From an uncultured Lachnospiraceae bacterium (GTDB lineage: Bacteria > Bacillota > Clostridia > Lachnospirales > Lachnospiraceae): a stretch of 64,000 bases of DNA. Position 1 is the first letter of the stretch. Each line of letters begins with the position of its first letter. The position numbers and the translations under genes are program-made. The DNA lies in assembly GCA_902788555.1 (NCBI GenBank), contig CADAKQ010000001.1, forward strand, positions 1-64,000. The letters run 5' to 3'. Below the pieces are notes generated by a model. The model saw nothing but the letters and a program-made list of their open reading frames with translations. It had not been told where the DNA came from and searched no databases. Below are positions 52,006-60,965 of the stretch, piece after piece.

Positions 52006-53136
52006 ATGGCTACAAAAAGACCGGTGCTTTGCCCGAATTGCGGAGCACATGTTAAAAAAAATGGATACTGTTCTGCGTGCCATATGCCACTGCCTGTATT
52101 GAAAAAGGCTTTCAATACATCAGATTATTACTACAATATCGGATATGACAGGGCGGTTGCCAGAGATTTGTCAGGTGCTATTGATTCACTCAATATTTCG
52201 CTCAGATATAACAAGAAAAATATAATGTCGAGAAATCTTCTCGGACTTGTATATTATGAGATGGGCGAGATAGTGAATGCTTTAAGCCAATGGGTTATGA
52301 GCGTAAATTATCAGTCGACAGGTAATCTTGCATCAAAATATTTGAAAGAATTAAGGCAGGATCCTACGCTTCTTTCAAATGTTGATCAGATAGCGCAGAA
52401 ATATAATCAGGCACTTTCTTATGCAAAGAGTGAGGATTTTGACCTTGCGATAATACAATTAAAAAGTGTTCTTTCGGCTAATCCGCATTTTGTAAAAGGA
52501 TATCTTTTACTGGCACTGCTTTATATTAATTCTGATAACTATGAGAGGGCCAGAACTACATTAAGGCGTGTTTTAAAAATTGACAAGGCTAATACATTGG
52601 CTATACATTATCTTCATGAAATGGGAGATACGGACGAAAACATAATTGAAATGAGCAAGGAATCCGTAGAAAATGATGGACTGCTTGAAGCGGATGAGGA
52701 AGCAATTACATTAAGCAGTGCAGGAGAAACCGGAGGAAGCAAAATCAGACTGTTTTTCAGTGATTTAATAGAAAGATATAAAGCTAAGGCGGTTTCAAGA
52801 GGAGAATATGGTGAGATAAGCTTTGCAAAATATTCGGGCATATACGTACTTTTGGGAATAATACTCGGAATATTTTTACTGTTTTTTATAGTTGTTCCCG
52901 CACAAAAAAGAAAGATTATAAATGAAAAGGATGAACTTATAAAAGCATACAGTGAGGAGCTTGCAGATAAAAATGCCACGATTACATCACTGACCAATGA
53001 AATAGCCAATCTTAATTTGGAGCTTGAAACTGCTAAGAATCCACAAAAGGCGGGAGATAATCCATTACCGGATTACTCGGATATACAAAACGGCATGTCG
53101 GATGATGACCTGCAAAATATGATAAAAAATGAATAA
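52006..53136 (+). CDS. Zinc-ribbon, TPR and membrane-helix protein
   Basis: 376 aa. An N-terminal zinc ribbon (CPNCGAHVKKNGYCSACH, Cys about 9, 12, 22, 25), tetratricopeptide-like helical repeats (about 38-205; for example YNIGYDRAVARDLSGAIDSL and GYLLLALLYINSDNYERARTTL), a linker, one membrane helix (about 283-303, IYVLLGIILGIFLLFFIVVP), and an extracellular coiled coil (about 305-350). A cytoplasmic scaffold tethered to the membrane, with unknown partner. A strong terminator follows at 53156. Confidence 0.82.
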   Translation: MATKRPVLCPNCGAHVKKNGYCSACHMPLPVLKKAFNTSDYYYNIGYDRAVARDLSGAIDSLNISLRYNKKNIMSRNLLGLVYYEMGEIVNALSQWVMSVNYQSTGNLASKYLKELRQDPTLLSNVDQIAQKYNQALSYAKSEDFDLAIIQLKSVLSANPHFVKGYLLLALLYINSDNYERARTTLRRVLKIDKANTLAIHYLHEMGDTDENIIEMSKESVENDGLLEADEEAITLSSAGETGGSKIRLFFSDLIERYKAKAVSRGEYGEISFAKYSGIYVLLGIILGIFLLFFIVVPAQKRKIINEKDELIKAYSEELADKNATITSLTNEIANLNLELETAKNPQKAGDNPLPDYSDIQNGMSDDDLQNMIKNE

Positions 53137-53155
53137 ACATCATTTTTAAATTTAC

Positions 53156-53190
53156 AAAAGAAAGCAAGAAAATTTGCTTTCTTTTTTTTT
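53156..53190 (+). terminator. Terminator before the spoIIA operon
   Basis: AAAAGAAAGCAA (53156-53167) pairs with TTGCTTTCTTTT (53174-53185), followed by Ts. It isolates the sporulation operon from upstream transcription. Confidence 0.9.
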
Positions 53191-53232
53191 CACATACAAA
53201 TTAAAAGTCTAAGTAGGAGGTTAAGGCTTGAT

Positions 53233-53586
53233 ATGAAAAAATATGATTATTCTGATGGTACTTTGATTTACTATCTTCCGAAGGAGCTTGATCATTATGC
53301 GGCGGAAAAGATTAAGATCGGAAGTGAAAAAGTATTTGAGTCAAACGATGTAAAGTTTCTGATTTTTGATTTTGATAAGACTTTGTTTATGGATAGCTCC
53401 GGAATAGGTTTAATAACCGGCAGATATCGAAGAGTACATGATAAAGGCGGTAAGGTATATATTGTCAATGTAAATCAGGCAATAGATAAAATATTAAAAA
53501 TGTCCGGGATTTACAGAATTATTGAAAAGAAAGAAACCAAAGAGGATATTATAAGGGAGATGGTTGCAGGAGGTTATTATGAATAA
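53233..53586 (+). CDS. spoIIAA: Anti-anti-sigma factor SpoIIAA
   Basis: 117-aa STAS-domain protein that, when unphosphorylated, frees sigma-F from SpoIIAB in the forespore. The phosphorylated Ser lies in KTLFMDSSGIGLITGRYRR (about 48-66), the family signature. GTAGGAGG lies about 15 bases upstream. It overlaps spoIIAB by 8 bases. Confidence 0.94.
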   Translation: MKKYDYSDGTLIYYLPKELDHYAAEKIKIGSEKVFESNDVKFLIFDFDKTLFMDSSGIGLITGRYRRVHDKGGKVYIVNVNQAIDKILKMSGIYRIIEKKETKEDIIREMVAGGYYE

Positions 53587-54022
53587 TACAAACGAAATGA
53601 CAGTCAGTTTTAGCAGCAATGCTCAAAATGAGGGCTTTGCAAGAATGGTGGTTGCAAGCTTTATAGCAGGAACAAATCCTACCTTAGAGGAGGTATCTGA
53701 TGTTAAGACTGCCGTATCTGAAGCGGTTACTAACTCAATTATACATGGATACAGAGAAAAAAAGGGGCAGGTCAGAATAAATGCAAGCGTTACGGGAAGA
53801 AAAATATACATAGAGGTAATAGATGAGGGAGAGGGGATAGCTGATGTAAAGAAAGCTATGGAACCAATGTACACCTCAAGACCTGAAGAGGAAAGATCCG
53901 GTATGGGCTTTTCATTTATGGAGGCCTTTATGGATAAGATTAAGGTGGAATCGGGACTTGGAAGCGGAACAACCGTAAAAATGTGGAAGGAGATAGGAAC
54001 GGCAGGCCGTCAATTTGAATAA
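53579..54022 (+). CDS. spoIIAB: Anti-sigma-F factor and kinase SpoIIAB
   Basis: 147-aa GHKL-type serine kinase that binds sigma-F and phosphorylates SpoIIAA. N-box SEAVTNSIIHGYREK (about 46-60), G1 box VIDEGEGIADVK (about 81-92), and G2 RSGMGFSFMEAFMD (about 107-120). The ribosome site GCAGGAGGT supports ATG 53579 rather than the in-frame upstream codon at 53564. Confidence 0.95.
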   Translation: MNNTNEMTVSFSSNAQNEGFARMVVASFIAGTNPTLEEVSDVKTAVSEAVTNSIIHGYREKKGQVRINASVTGRKIYIEVIDEGEGIADVKKAMEPMYTSRPEEERSGMGFSFMEAFMDKIKVESGLGSGTTVKMWKEIGTAGRQFE

Positions 54023-54760
54023 ATGAATGAACTGGAAACTTTTCGACTTGCGAAAAAGGGTGACAGAGAAGCAAAGGAAAAGATAGTTTCAGATAATACC
54101 GGTCTGGTTTGGAGTATAGCACGCAGATTTTTTGGGCGTGGCTATGATTTAGAGGATATATATCAAATAGGATGTATAGGACTTTTAAAGGCAATTGACA
54201 GATTCAGCGAAGAATATGAAGTGAAATTTTCGACCTATGCAGTACCTCTTATAGCCGGAGAGATAAAAAGGTTTCTTCGCGATAACGGAATGATAAAGGT
54301 ATCAAGAATATTAAAGCAAAACGGATATAAAATAAGTCAGGCAAGAGAAGAATTGTCAATAAAGCTCGGGAGAGATCCAAGTCTTTGTGAAATATCAGAG
54401 GCAACAGGACTAAGCAAGGAAGAAATAGTCCTTGCTACAGATGCCAACAGAGAAATAGAATCAATCTATCAGCCTATATATGAGCATGACGGAAGTGAAA
54501 TGTGTCTTGTTGATAAGCTGACGGATGAAACAGCCTCATTTTCATCGGAGGAAAAAATATTCAATAAAATGCTGATAGAACAGGCGATGAGCCGTCTTGA
54601 CGATAAGGAACAAAAACTCATAAATCTAAGATATTTTCAGGATAAAACTCAAAATGAAACAGCTAAAGAATTAGGTATAAGTCAGGTGCAGGTAAGCCGG
54701 CTTGAAAAAAAACTATTATTTATTATGCGCAATAGTATTGACAATAAATCGAACTTATAG
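54023..54760 (+). CDS. sigF: RNA polymerase sporulation sigma factor SigF
   Basis: First forespore-specific sigma factor. 245 aa with regions 2 (LVWSIARRFFGRGYDLEDIYQIGCIGLLKAIDRF), 3 (LSIKLGRDPSLCEISEATGLSKEEI) and 4 (LDDKEQKLINLRYFQDKTQNETAKELGISQVQVSRLEKKLL). It begins directly after the spoIIAB stop; gene order spoIIAA-spoIIAB-sigF is canonical. A promoter for the following TetR gene lies in its last codons. Confidence 0.97.
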   Translation: MNELETFRLAKKGDREAKEKIVSDNTGLVWSIARRFFGRGYDLEDIYQIGCIGLLKAIDRFSEEYEVKFSTYAVPLIAGEIKRFLRDNGMIKVSRILKQNGYKISQAREELSIKLGRDPSLCEISEATGLSKEEIVLATDANREIESIYQPIYEHDGSEMCLVDKLTDETASFSSEEKIFNKMLIEQAMSRLDDKEQKLINLRYFQDKTQNETAKELGISQVQVSRLEKKLLFIMRNSIDNKSNL

Positions 54761-54766
54761 TACAAT
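54738..54766 (+). promoter_or_regulatory. Promoter in the 3' end of sigF
   Basis: TTGACA (54738-54743), 17-bp spacer, TACAAT (54761-54766). A TAAATCGAACTTATAG block within the spacer resembles the operator-like repeats at 54865-54900. Likely drives the TetR gene. Confidence 0.6.
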
Positions 54767-54864
54767 AATCGACAAGTTGGTATAAAAAACACAATTAAAT
54801 TACAAAATACAAAATAATATTTTGTGAATTGCAATAAGATTATGATTATTATAATGTAAGTATA

Positions 54865-54900
54865 ATAATCGAACTATTAGTATGATAAACGAACTATTTG
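54865..54900 (+). repeat. Direct repeats before the TetR gene
   Basis: ATAATCGAACTATTAG (54865-54880) and ATAAACGAACTATTTG (54885-54900) are 14 of 16 identical and 20 bp apart, two helical turns, so bound proteins would sit on one face. A -10-like TATAAT overlaps the left side. Probable autoregulatory operator. Confidence 0.6.
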
Positions 54901-54924
54901 TTTGAGATACGATTGAGGGTTAGT

Positions 54925-55551
54925 ATGGGAACACGTAAGAAGGCGGCTTTAGAGCAGTTTAACCGTGACAATATTATTGATGCGGCTAAGGAACTGTTTG
55001 AGCTCAAGGGTGTTGAGGCAACAACCATGGATGATATTGCCAGGCACGCTGATTATAGTAAATCAACAATATATGTCTACTTTAAAAGTAAGGAAGACAT
55101 ATACAATTCAATAGTTGAAGATTATATGAGTATTCTTACGGGGGAAATAGAAACCTGTATAAATGCTGAAACAGGCTTTGAGGAGACTTATTACAGATTA
55201 TGCCAGTGTCTTGTTAATTTTGAAGAAAAATATCCTAAATACTACGCTAGTCTTATGGGGGAAGAAAATATGACTAACAGTAGGAAAAAAACCAACATTT
55301 TAGATCAGGATGTCGGAAAGGAGCTTCGGGAATTAATAAGCAGTTTGCTTGAAAAGGGAGTCAGACACAATGTATTAAGGAAGGATATTGATTTACAGCC
55401 TACAGTGTTATATGTATGGTCGGCTATAAGCGGTATTATTCAGGTTGCAGACAGGAAGAAGGATATTTTAAAGAACAAAGTAAATATGGATAAAGACGAA
55501 TATCTAAAATATTCTTTCAGAACATTTTACGAATCGTTGGTCAGGAGGTAA
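54925..55551 (+). CDS. TetR-family transcriptional regulator
   Basis: 208 aa. N-terminal HTH (about 12-58): NIIDAAKELFELKGVEATTMDDIARHADYSKSTIYVYFKSKEDIY, a strong TetR signature, followed by a helical ligand-binding domain. GAGGGT precedes ATG 54925. It is coupled with a flavodoxin-like gene that starts 3 bases after its stop, which is the likely regulated partner. Ligand unknown. Confidence 0.92.
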   Translation: MGTRKKAALEQFNRDNIIDAAKELFELKGVEATTMDDIARHADYSKSTIYVYFKSKEDIYNSIVEDYMSILTGEIETCINAETGFEETYYRLCQCLVNFEEKYPKYYASLMGEENMTNSRKKTNILDQDVGKELRELISSLLEKGVRHNVLRKDIDLQPTVLYVWSAISGIIQVADRKKDILKNKVNMDKDEYLKYSFRTFYESLVRR

Positions 55552-55553
55552 GC

Positions 55554-56222
55554 ATGAATTACGTTTTTTACGTAACGGATGAAATGGATGCTTTGCCTGC
55601 TTTGGGACGACTTCGTAAGATGGATGCAGGCAGGGAAGTAGCAGAGCATATAAAAGAGGATATGAGAAGGTGTACTGTGCTTAAGTATACCGAGTATACC
55701 GGTGAAAAACTCGAAGCTGAAAGCGTAGGTATTGTTTTTCCTGCACATAGCTGGGGTATATCTCTTGCAATTTATTCTTTTATGCAGAATTTAAGAGTGG
55801 GAAAGGATACATACCTTTATGCAGTTGCAATAGGTGAACATCTCGATTATGCCTCTACAAATAATTTTAAAATAATTGAACAATTCAAGAGAGTAATTGA
55901 AAAAAAATCACTGAATAGAAAATCAGATATTTTTGTAAGATGCAGGGATATAAAGCGTGAAATATCAAAAAGAAATGAAAAAATGTATGATTTTAACAGT
56001 GAAAAAACTCCTGAGGAAAAGATAGGCAACACACTTGACGGACTGTTGTACCATAGCTTTGATGAATTGAAAAATAAACCGAGAATCGAAAAGCAGTATA
56101 ATGAATTTGGCTTGAATTATGGGTATTCGTTTGAAAAAACAGGAAGGACAAAAGCCAAACTCAATAATATATATCTTGACGATTCCATGTTTGCGGGAGT
56201 CAGATTCAGTAAGGTTATTTGA
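55554..56222 (+). CDS. Flavodoxin-fold-like protein, 222 aa
   Basis: Begins directly after the TetR gene. The segment VGIVFPAHSWGISLAIYSFMQNLRV (about 58-82) resembles the FMN-contacting GxPxYxWGxPxxxxxFl loop of the flavodoxin-like proteins found next to ferredoxins in Clostridia, and TYLYAVAIGEHLDYA fits a following strand-helix. The C-terminal half (about 110-222) is Lys-rich and unassigned. No Fe-S cysteines. I treat the fold call as tentative. Confidence 0.6.
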   Translation: MNYVFYVTDEMDALPALGRLRKMDAGREVAEHIKEDMRRCTVLKYTEYTGEKLEAESVGIVFPAHSWGISLAIYSFMQNLRVGKDTYLYAVAIGEHLDYASTNNFKIIEQFKRVIEKKSLNRKSDIFVRCRDIKREISKRNEKMYDFNSEKTPEEKIGNTLDGLLYHSFDELKNKPRIEKQYNEFGLNYGYSFEKTGRTKAKLNNIYLDDSMFAGVRFSKVI

Positions 56223-56252
56223 AAAATTACTTGTTTTGTAAACCTCCTATAA

Positions 56253-56295
56253 AGGGCCGCTCTGTAATGTTATGTGCAGGGCGGCTTCCTTTTTC
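56253..56295 (+). terminator. Terminator of the TetR-flavodoxin-like unit
   Basis: GGGCCGCTCTG (56253-56264 region) pairs with CAGGGCGGC (56277-56285), followed by TTCCTTTTT. Confidence 0.8.
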
Positions 56296-56368
56296 GTGTG
56301 TTTTTAAAGATGAAATTGAATAGAGGATATTTTTTGTGACTAAAATATAGGTATTATCCTAATAAAAC

Positions 56369-56397
56369 TTGTATTTACCAATAAATTTTGATATAAT
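56369..56397 (+). promoter_or_regulatory. Possible promoter of the PBP gene
   Basis: TTGTAT (56369-56374), 17-bp spacer, TATAAT (56392-56397). The leader is about 70 nt. Confidence 0.5.
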
Positions 56398-56470
56398 GTT
56401 ACAGCGAATGTTTTCATGAACTTATTCGATGTATTTTTCGCGATAATATATAAATTAAGGGAGGCTTATA

Positions 56471-59434
56471 ATGGGCTATTCAAAGACGGAGACAATAAAA
56501 AAACAAAAAAAGCTTGTTTCCAAGTCGCAAAGATATAAAAGAAAAATACTGGTTAATATGCTAAAAATTGTTCTTTTGGCTTTTTTAACAATAATTATAG
56601 CAGGAGCAGGTGCAGTATTCGGAATGATGAAGGGTATTCTTGATAATGCTCCTGATATCAATCAGATAAGTATAATGCCGAAGGGCTTTAAGACGATTAT
56701 ATATGATGCAAACGGCAATCCTGAAACCGAAATATCCACAATCGGATCGAATCGTGTATATGTATATTATGACGAAATCCCTAAGGATTTTATAAATGCC
56801 TTCGTTGCGATAGAGGATGAGCGTTATTGGACTCACAATGGCATAGATGTAAGGGGTATTGCAAGAGCTTTTGTAGAGGGCGCAAGGTCAGGAGAATTTG
56901 ATCAGGGAGCATCAACTATTACCCAGCAGCTTATAAAAAATGAAGTATTCAATGTGGGTCTTGGAGAGACTACATTTATGGACAAGCTTGAAAGAAAGAT
57001 ACAGGAGCAGTATCTTGCAATGGAGCTTGAAAAAAAGTATTCGAAGGAAGAAATTATAGAATGCTATCTTAATACTATTTATCTCGGTCGTGGTGTAAAT
57101 GGAATTCAGGCTGCATCTACCAAGTATTTTAACAAGGAGATGAATGAACTTACAATCTCTGAGATGGCAGTAATAGCCGGTATAACACAGAACCCTACTA
57201 AGTATGATCCTACCAGATTTCCTGAGGAAAGTGCAAAAAGAAGACAAAGAGTTCTCAATAAAATGCTTGAGCTTGAATATATAACACAGGCACAATATGA
57301 TGAAGCTATGGCGGATGATGTATTTGCCAGAATAGCTGAGGTGCAGCAGATTAAAGAAGCTGAAGGGGATGTATATTCATATTATACAGATAAGATTATC
57401 GTAGATCTTCGTAACGACCTTATGGAACTCTACGGTTGTACGGAAAATGAAGCTTCCCAGATGATATTTACAGGTGGATATTCCGTGTACTCCGTACAGG
57501 ATAAGGATATTCAGGAGATATGTGATAATGTTATAAATGACACAAGCTATTATGGTGACGGAACAAGAGTCGGTCTTGAATATAATCTTACAATACTTGA
57601 TGCGGATAAGGAAACGGTTCACAACTATTCGATAGGACATTTACTCAGGTATTTCAGGGAAAAGACCGGAGATTCCAAATTTAACAATATATTTAGTGAT
57701 GAAGCATCGGCAAGAGCGGCAGCGGATGAATTTAAAGAAGCGATGCTTATACGAACGGGCGGTACATTTAGCGGAGAAAGCTTCACGGTTTCACCTCAGC
57801 CGCAATTTTCCTTTACAATTATGGACCAGCATACAGGATATGTTAAGGCTATAGTCGGAGGCAGAGGAGAAAAAACGACAAACAGAGGTTTGGACAGGGC
57901 AACGGATTCACCAAGACAGCCGGGTTCTACTTTTAAGATTCTTGCTGCATATCTTCCTCTTATAGATGCCTGCGGAGGCGGACTTGCGATGCCGTTTACA
58001 GATGAACCATTAAAGTATGCGAACGGCGTTCAGGTTCATAACTGGTGGGGTAATTCCTATCGTGGTCCGGTAACTGTGCGAAAAGCAATTCAGGATTCAA
58101 TGAATGTTATTGCAGTTAAAGCGATAACGGTGGCTACACCTGAGCTTGCTTATAAATATCTTGTCGATATCGGTCTTACAACAATAGTTGATTATGATGT
58201 TGATTCGGATGGAAATATTATATCAGATATAAATCAGGCAACCGCACTTGGAGGTCTTACTCATGGTGTTACTACCTATGAAATGACGGCGGCCTATGGC
58301 TCCATAGCAAATGGCGGCATATATACAAAGCCGGTGGTATATTCAAAGGTTGTTGACCATGATGGAAATATTATAATAGATAATACTACACCTACTACAA
58401 AAAGAGTTATGAAGGAAACAACCTCATGGCAGCTTATAGAAGCTATGAAATCTGTTTTAAATGGTGGTACCGGTGGTTCGGCGAGGATGACAACAGGCAT
58501 TAAGTGTGCAGGTAAGACAGGTACAACTTCAAATACCTATGATTTATGGTTCTGCGGTATGACTCCTTATTATACGGCTTCCATATGGATGGGATTTGAT
58601 TCCAATATAAATATGGGTGGTTATAATCAAAGTCTTCACTGTAGAATGTGGAGAGATATAATGGATCAGATAGCTACAATGGAAGGCCAGGACCCTTCAG
58701 TTGATTTTGTAAAGCCGGACGGAATTACAACAGTCAGCTTATGTCAGCTTACAGGTAAGCTTCCGGGAGAAGGCTGTCCGACATTTACGGATTACTATGC
58801 AGCAGAGGATGTTCCGGGACAGAGATGTGCGGGACACGCAACCTATACCTTCTGTAGAGAATCCAAGTGTATTGCAACCTCGCAATGTCCGGAAACTGTA
58901 ACCTTTTCGGCTGATATAGATGAAGAAACAGGAGCAAGAAAGCTTATCAGCACGACCGGCGGAGAAAGTACAGAGGGATATGATTTTACCGAAGAGGTTT
59001 GTCCTATACATCCGGAGCTTCCGGAAGAGCTTACGATTACATCCGCAGCAGGAGAAGGTGGAACAATTTCACCTACCGTAACCTGTGCAAGAGGTTCAAC
59101 CGTTACCTTTTATATCACGCCAAATGCAGGTTATTCGATTTATGATGTAGTTGTAAACGGAGTGAGTGTTGGTCCGCAGACAAGCTATACATTTAATGAT
59201 GTTCAGGACAATGCGACTATAAGTGTAGCCTTTGTTAATAACGGAGGAAGTGTATCACCTCAACCGCAGCCTCAACCGCAGCCTCAACCACAGCCTCAGC
59301 CGCAACCTACAGAAGCGCCTACAGAGGCACCGACAGAAGCACCGACGGAGGCACCTACAGAGGCACCGACAGAAGCACCGTCACCTACAGAGGGACGAAT
59401 TAATAATTTAGATGACAATATAGATGTTATATGA
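56471..59434 (+). CDS. Class A penicillin-binding protein (PBP1A-like)
   Basis: 987-aa bifunctional peptidoglycan synthase. A membrane anchor (about 25-50), glycosyltransferase GT51 domain (catalytic Glu115 in AIEDERYW; GASTITQQLIKN near 148-159), and a transpeptidase domain with Ser486 in QPGSTFK, SMN (about 543) and KTGTT (about 682-686). After that come a divergent InlB B-repeat-like domain (about 855-925, SAAGEGGTISPTV...NAGYSIYDVVVNGV) and a proline-rich tail of PQ dipeptides and EAPT units (about 931-975), unusually decorated for a PBP. GGGAGG precedes the ATG. Confidence 0.94.
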   Translation: MGYSKTETIKKQKKLVSKSQRYKRKILVNMLKIVLLAFLTIIIAGAGAVFGMMKGILDNAPDINQISIMPKGFKTIIYDANGNPETEISTIGSNRVYVYYDEIPKDFINAFVAIEDERYWTHNGIDVRGIARAFVEGARSGEFDQGASTITQQLIKNEVFNVGLGETTFMDKLERKIQEQYLAMELEKKYSKEEIIECYLNTIYLGRGVNGIQAASTKYFNKEMNELTISEMAVIAGITQNPTKYDPTRFPEESAKRRQRVLNKMLELEYITQAQYDEAMADDVFARIAEVQQIKEAEGDVYSYYTDKIIVDLRNDLMELYGCTENEASQMIFTGGYSVYSVQDKDIQEICDNVINDTSYYGDGTRVGLEYNLTILDADKETVHNYSIGHLLRYFREKTGDSKFNNIFSDEASARAAADEFKEAMLIRTGGTFSGESFTVSPQPQFSFTIMDQHTGYVKAIVGGRGEKTTNRGLDRATDSPRQPGSTFKILAAYLPLIDACGGGLAMPFTDEPLKYANGVQVHNWWGNSYRGPVTVRKAIQDSMNVIAVKAITVATPELAYKYLVDIGLTTIVDYDVDSDGNIISDINQATALGGLTHGVTTYEMTAAYGSIANGGIYTKPVVYSKVVDHDGNIIIDNTTPTTKRVMKETTSWQLIEAMKSVLNGGTGGSARMTTGIKCAGKTGTTSNTYDLWFCGMTPYYTASIWMGFDSNINMGGYNQSLHCRMWRDIMDQIATMEGQDPSVDFVKPDGITTVSLCQLTGKLPGEGCPTFTDYYAAEDVPGQRCAGHATYTFCRESKCIATSQCPETVTFSADIDEETGARKLISTTGGESTEGYDFTEEVCPIHPELPEELTITSAAGEGGTISPTVTCARGSTVTFYITPNAGYSIYDVVVNGVSVGPQTSYTFNDVQDNATISVAFVNNGGSVSPQPQPQPQPQPQPQPQPTEAPTEAPTEAPTEAPTEAPTEAPSPTEGRINNLDDNIDVI
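59261..59395 (+). repeat. PQ and EAPT coding repeats in PBP tail
   Basis: About eight Pro-Gln dipeptides, then six consecutive EAPT tetrapeptide units, encoded by near-identical 6- and 12-bp nucleotide repeats. Likely an extended wall-spanning spacer that is prone to copy-number change. Confidence 0.85.
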
Positions 59435-59446
59435 GGAGGATAATAT

Positions 59447-60883
59447 ATGAAAAAAGTAGCTTACATTGCATCAGAATGTGTACCGTTTGTAAAAACCGGA
59501 GGCTTGGCAGATGTTGTTGGTACTTTACCGAAGATATTTGATAAGGATAAGTATGATGTGCGTGTCATAATGCCGAATTATATGTGCCTTCCGGCAAAAT
59601 ATAAAAGCAAAATGAGATATATTACTCATTTTCATATGGATATCGGTTGGAAACAGCAGTATGTAGGAGTTATGTATCTTGAATACGAAGGTGTTCCTGT
59701 ATATTTTATAGATAATGAATACTATTTTAACGGATTTAATATATACGGAGATGTAAAATGGGATATTGAAAAGTTCTGCTATTTTAGTAAAGCGGCACTT
59801 GCAATTCTTCCAACCATAGGCTTCAGACCTGATATAGTACATTGCCATGACTGGCAGGCGGGACTTGTTCCTGTTTATCTGAAAACATTATTTTCAGGTA
59901 ATTCTTTCTATGATGGAATAAAGTCAATTATGACAATACATAACCTTCAATTTCAGGGAAAATGGGATATAAGAACCATTCAGGAATACTCAGGACTTCC
60001 GGAATACGTGTTTACTCCTGATAAGCTTGAGCTTAATAAGGATGCAAGTATGCTGAAGGGTGGTCTTGTTTACGCTGATAAGATAACAACAGTTTCCAAT
60101 ACATATGCTCAGGAAATCCAGACTCCACAGTATGGAGAGGGACTTGACGGACTTCTTTCCGCAAGAAGAGAATCTCTTTGGGGAATTGTAAACGGAATTG
60201 ATTATGATGATTATAATCCGGCAACAGATAAGAAGATTTTCAAAAATTATACTATAAAGAATTTCAGAAAGAATAAGGTTGTAAATAAAAGAGAGCTTCA
60301 GAAAAAGCTTGGCCTTCCGGTAGATGAGGGAGCATATATGATAGGAATCATATCCAGACTTACGGATCAAAAGGGTCTTGACCTTGTTGACAGGGCTATG
60401 AATGATATATGTACTGACGGAACACAATTTGTAGTTTTGGGAACGGGTGACAGAAGATATGAGGATATGTTTAAGTATTATCAGAGCTTCCATCCTGCAA
60501 AGGTTTCGGCAAATATTTTCTATTCAGATGATTTGTCACATGAGATATATGCTGCCTGTGATGCAATGCTTGTACCTTCAAGATTTGAGCCTTGCGGACT
60601 TACACAACTTATGGCTTTAAGGTATGGTACTCTTCCTATTGTACGTGAAACAGGAGGACTTAAGGATACAGTTCAGCCGTACAATGAATATGAGGGTACA
60701 GGAACAGGATTTTCCTTTGCTAATTATGATGCATTTGAGCTTTTAAATACTATAAATTATTCCAAGAAAATATTCTTTGATGATAAGGAAGCATGGGCAA
60801 ATATGCAGGAAAGAGCTATGCAGCAGAATTATAGCTGGGCAAATTCCGCAGCGATATATGAACAATTATATGAGCAAATATAG
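59447..60883 (+). CDS. glgA: Glycogen synthase (ADP-glucose)
   Basis: 478-aa GT5 enzyme that extends alpha-1,4-glucan from ADP-glucose. N-terminal KTGGLADVVGTLPK (about 15-28), VHCHDWQAGLVP (about 130-141), the linker VSNTYAQEIQTPQYGEGLDG, and C-terminal IISRLTDQKGLDL, PSRFEPCGLTQLMALRYGTLPIVRETGGLKDTV (about 376-408, nucleotide-sugar site). It starts 12 bases after the PBP stop. No glgC/glgD nearby in the window. Confidence 0.96.
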   Translation: MKKVAYIASECVPFVKTGGLADVVGTLPKIFDKDKYDVRVIMPNYMCLPAKYKSKMRYITHFHMDIGWKQQYVGVMYLEYEGVPVYFIDNEYYFNGFNIYGDVKWDIEKFCYFSKAALAILPTIGFRPDIVHCHDWQAGLVPVYLKTLFSGNSFYDGIKSIMTIHNLQFQGKWDIRTIQEYSGLPEYVFTPDKLELNKDASMLKGGLVYADKITTVSNTYAQEIQTPQYGEGLDGLLSARRESLWGIVNGIDYDDYNPATDKKIFKNYTIKNFRKNKVVNKRELQKKLGLPVDEGAYMIGIISRLTDQKGLDLVDRAMNDICTDGTQFVVLGTGDRRYEDMFKYYQSFHPAKVSANIFYSDDLSHEIYAACDAMLVPSRFEPCGLTQLMALRYGTLPIVRETGGLKDTVQPYNEYEGTGTGFSFANYDAFELLNTINYSKKIFFDDKEAWANMQERAMQQNYSWANSAAIYEQLYEQI

Positions 60884-60907
60884 TTTTGAATATTAAAAAG
60901 ATTATTG

Positions 60908-60935
60908 CAGCCACATATATTGATATATGTGGCTG
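60908..60935. terminator. Strong hairpin after glgA
   Basis: CAGCCACATATA (60908-60919) pairs with TATATGTGGCTG (60924-60935). Stable, but the downstream T-run is weak (TATGCTTTG), so termination is likely only partial. Confidence 0.6.
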
Positions 60936-60965
60936 TATGCTTTGTGTAATAAGGAGAAAGCTTGT

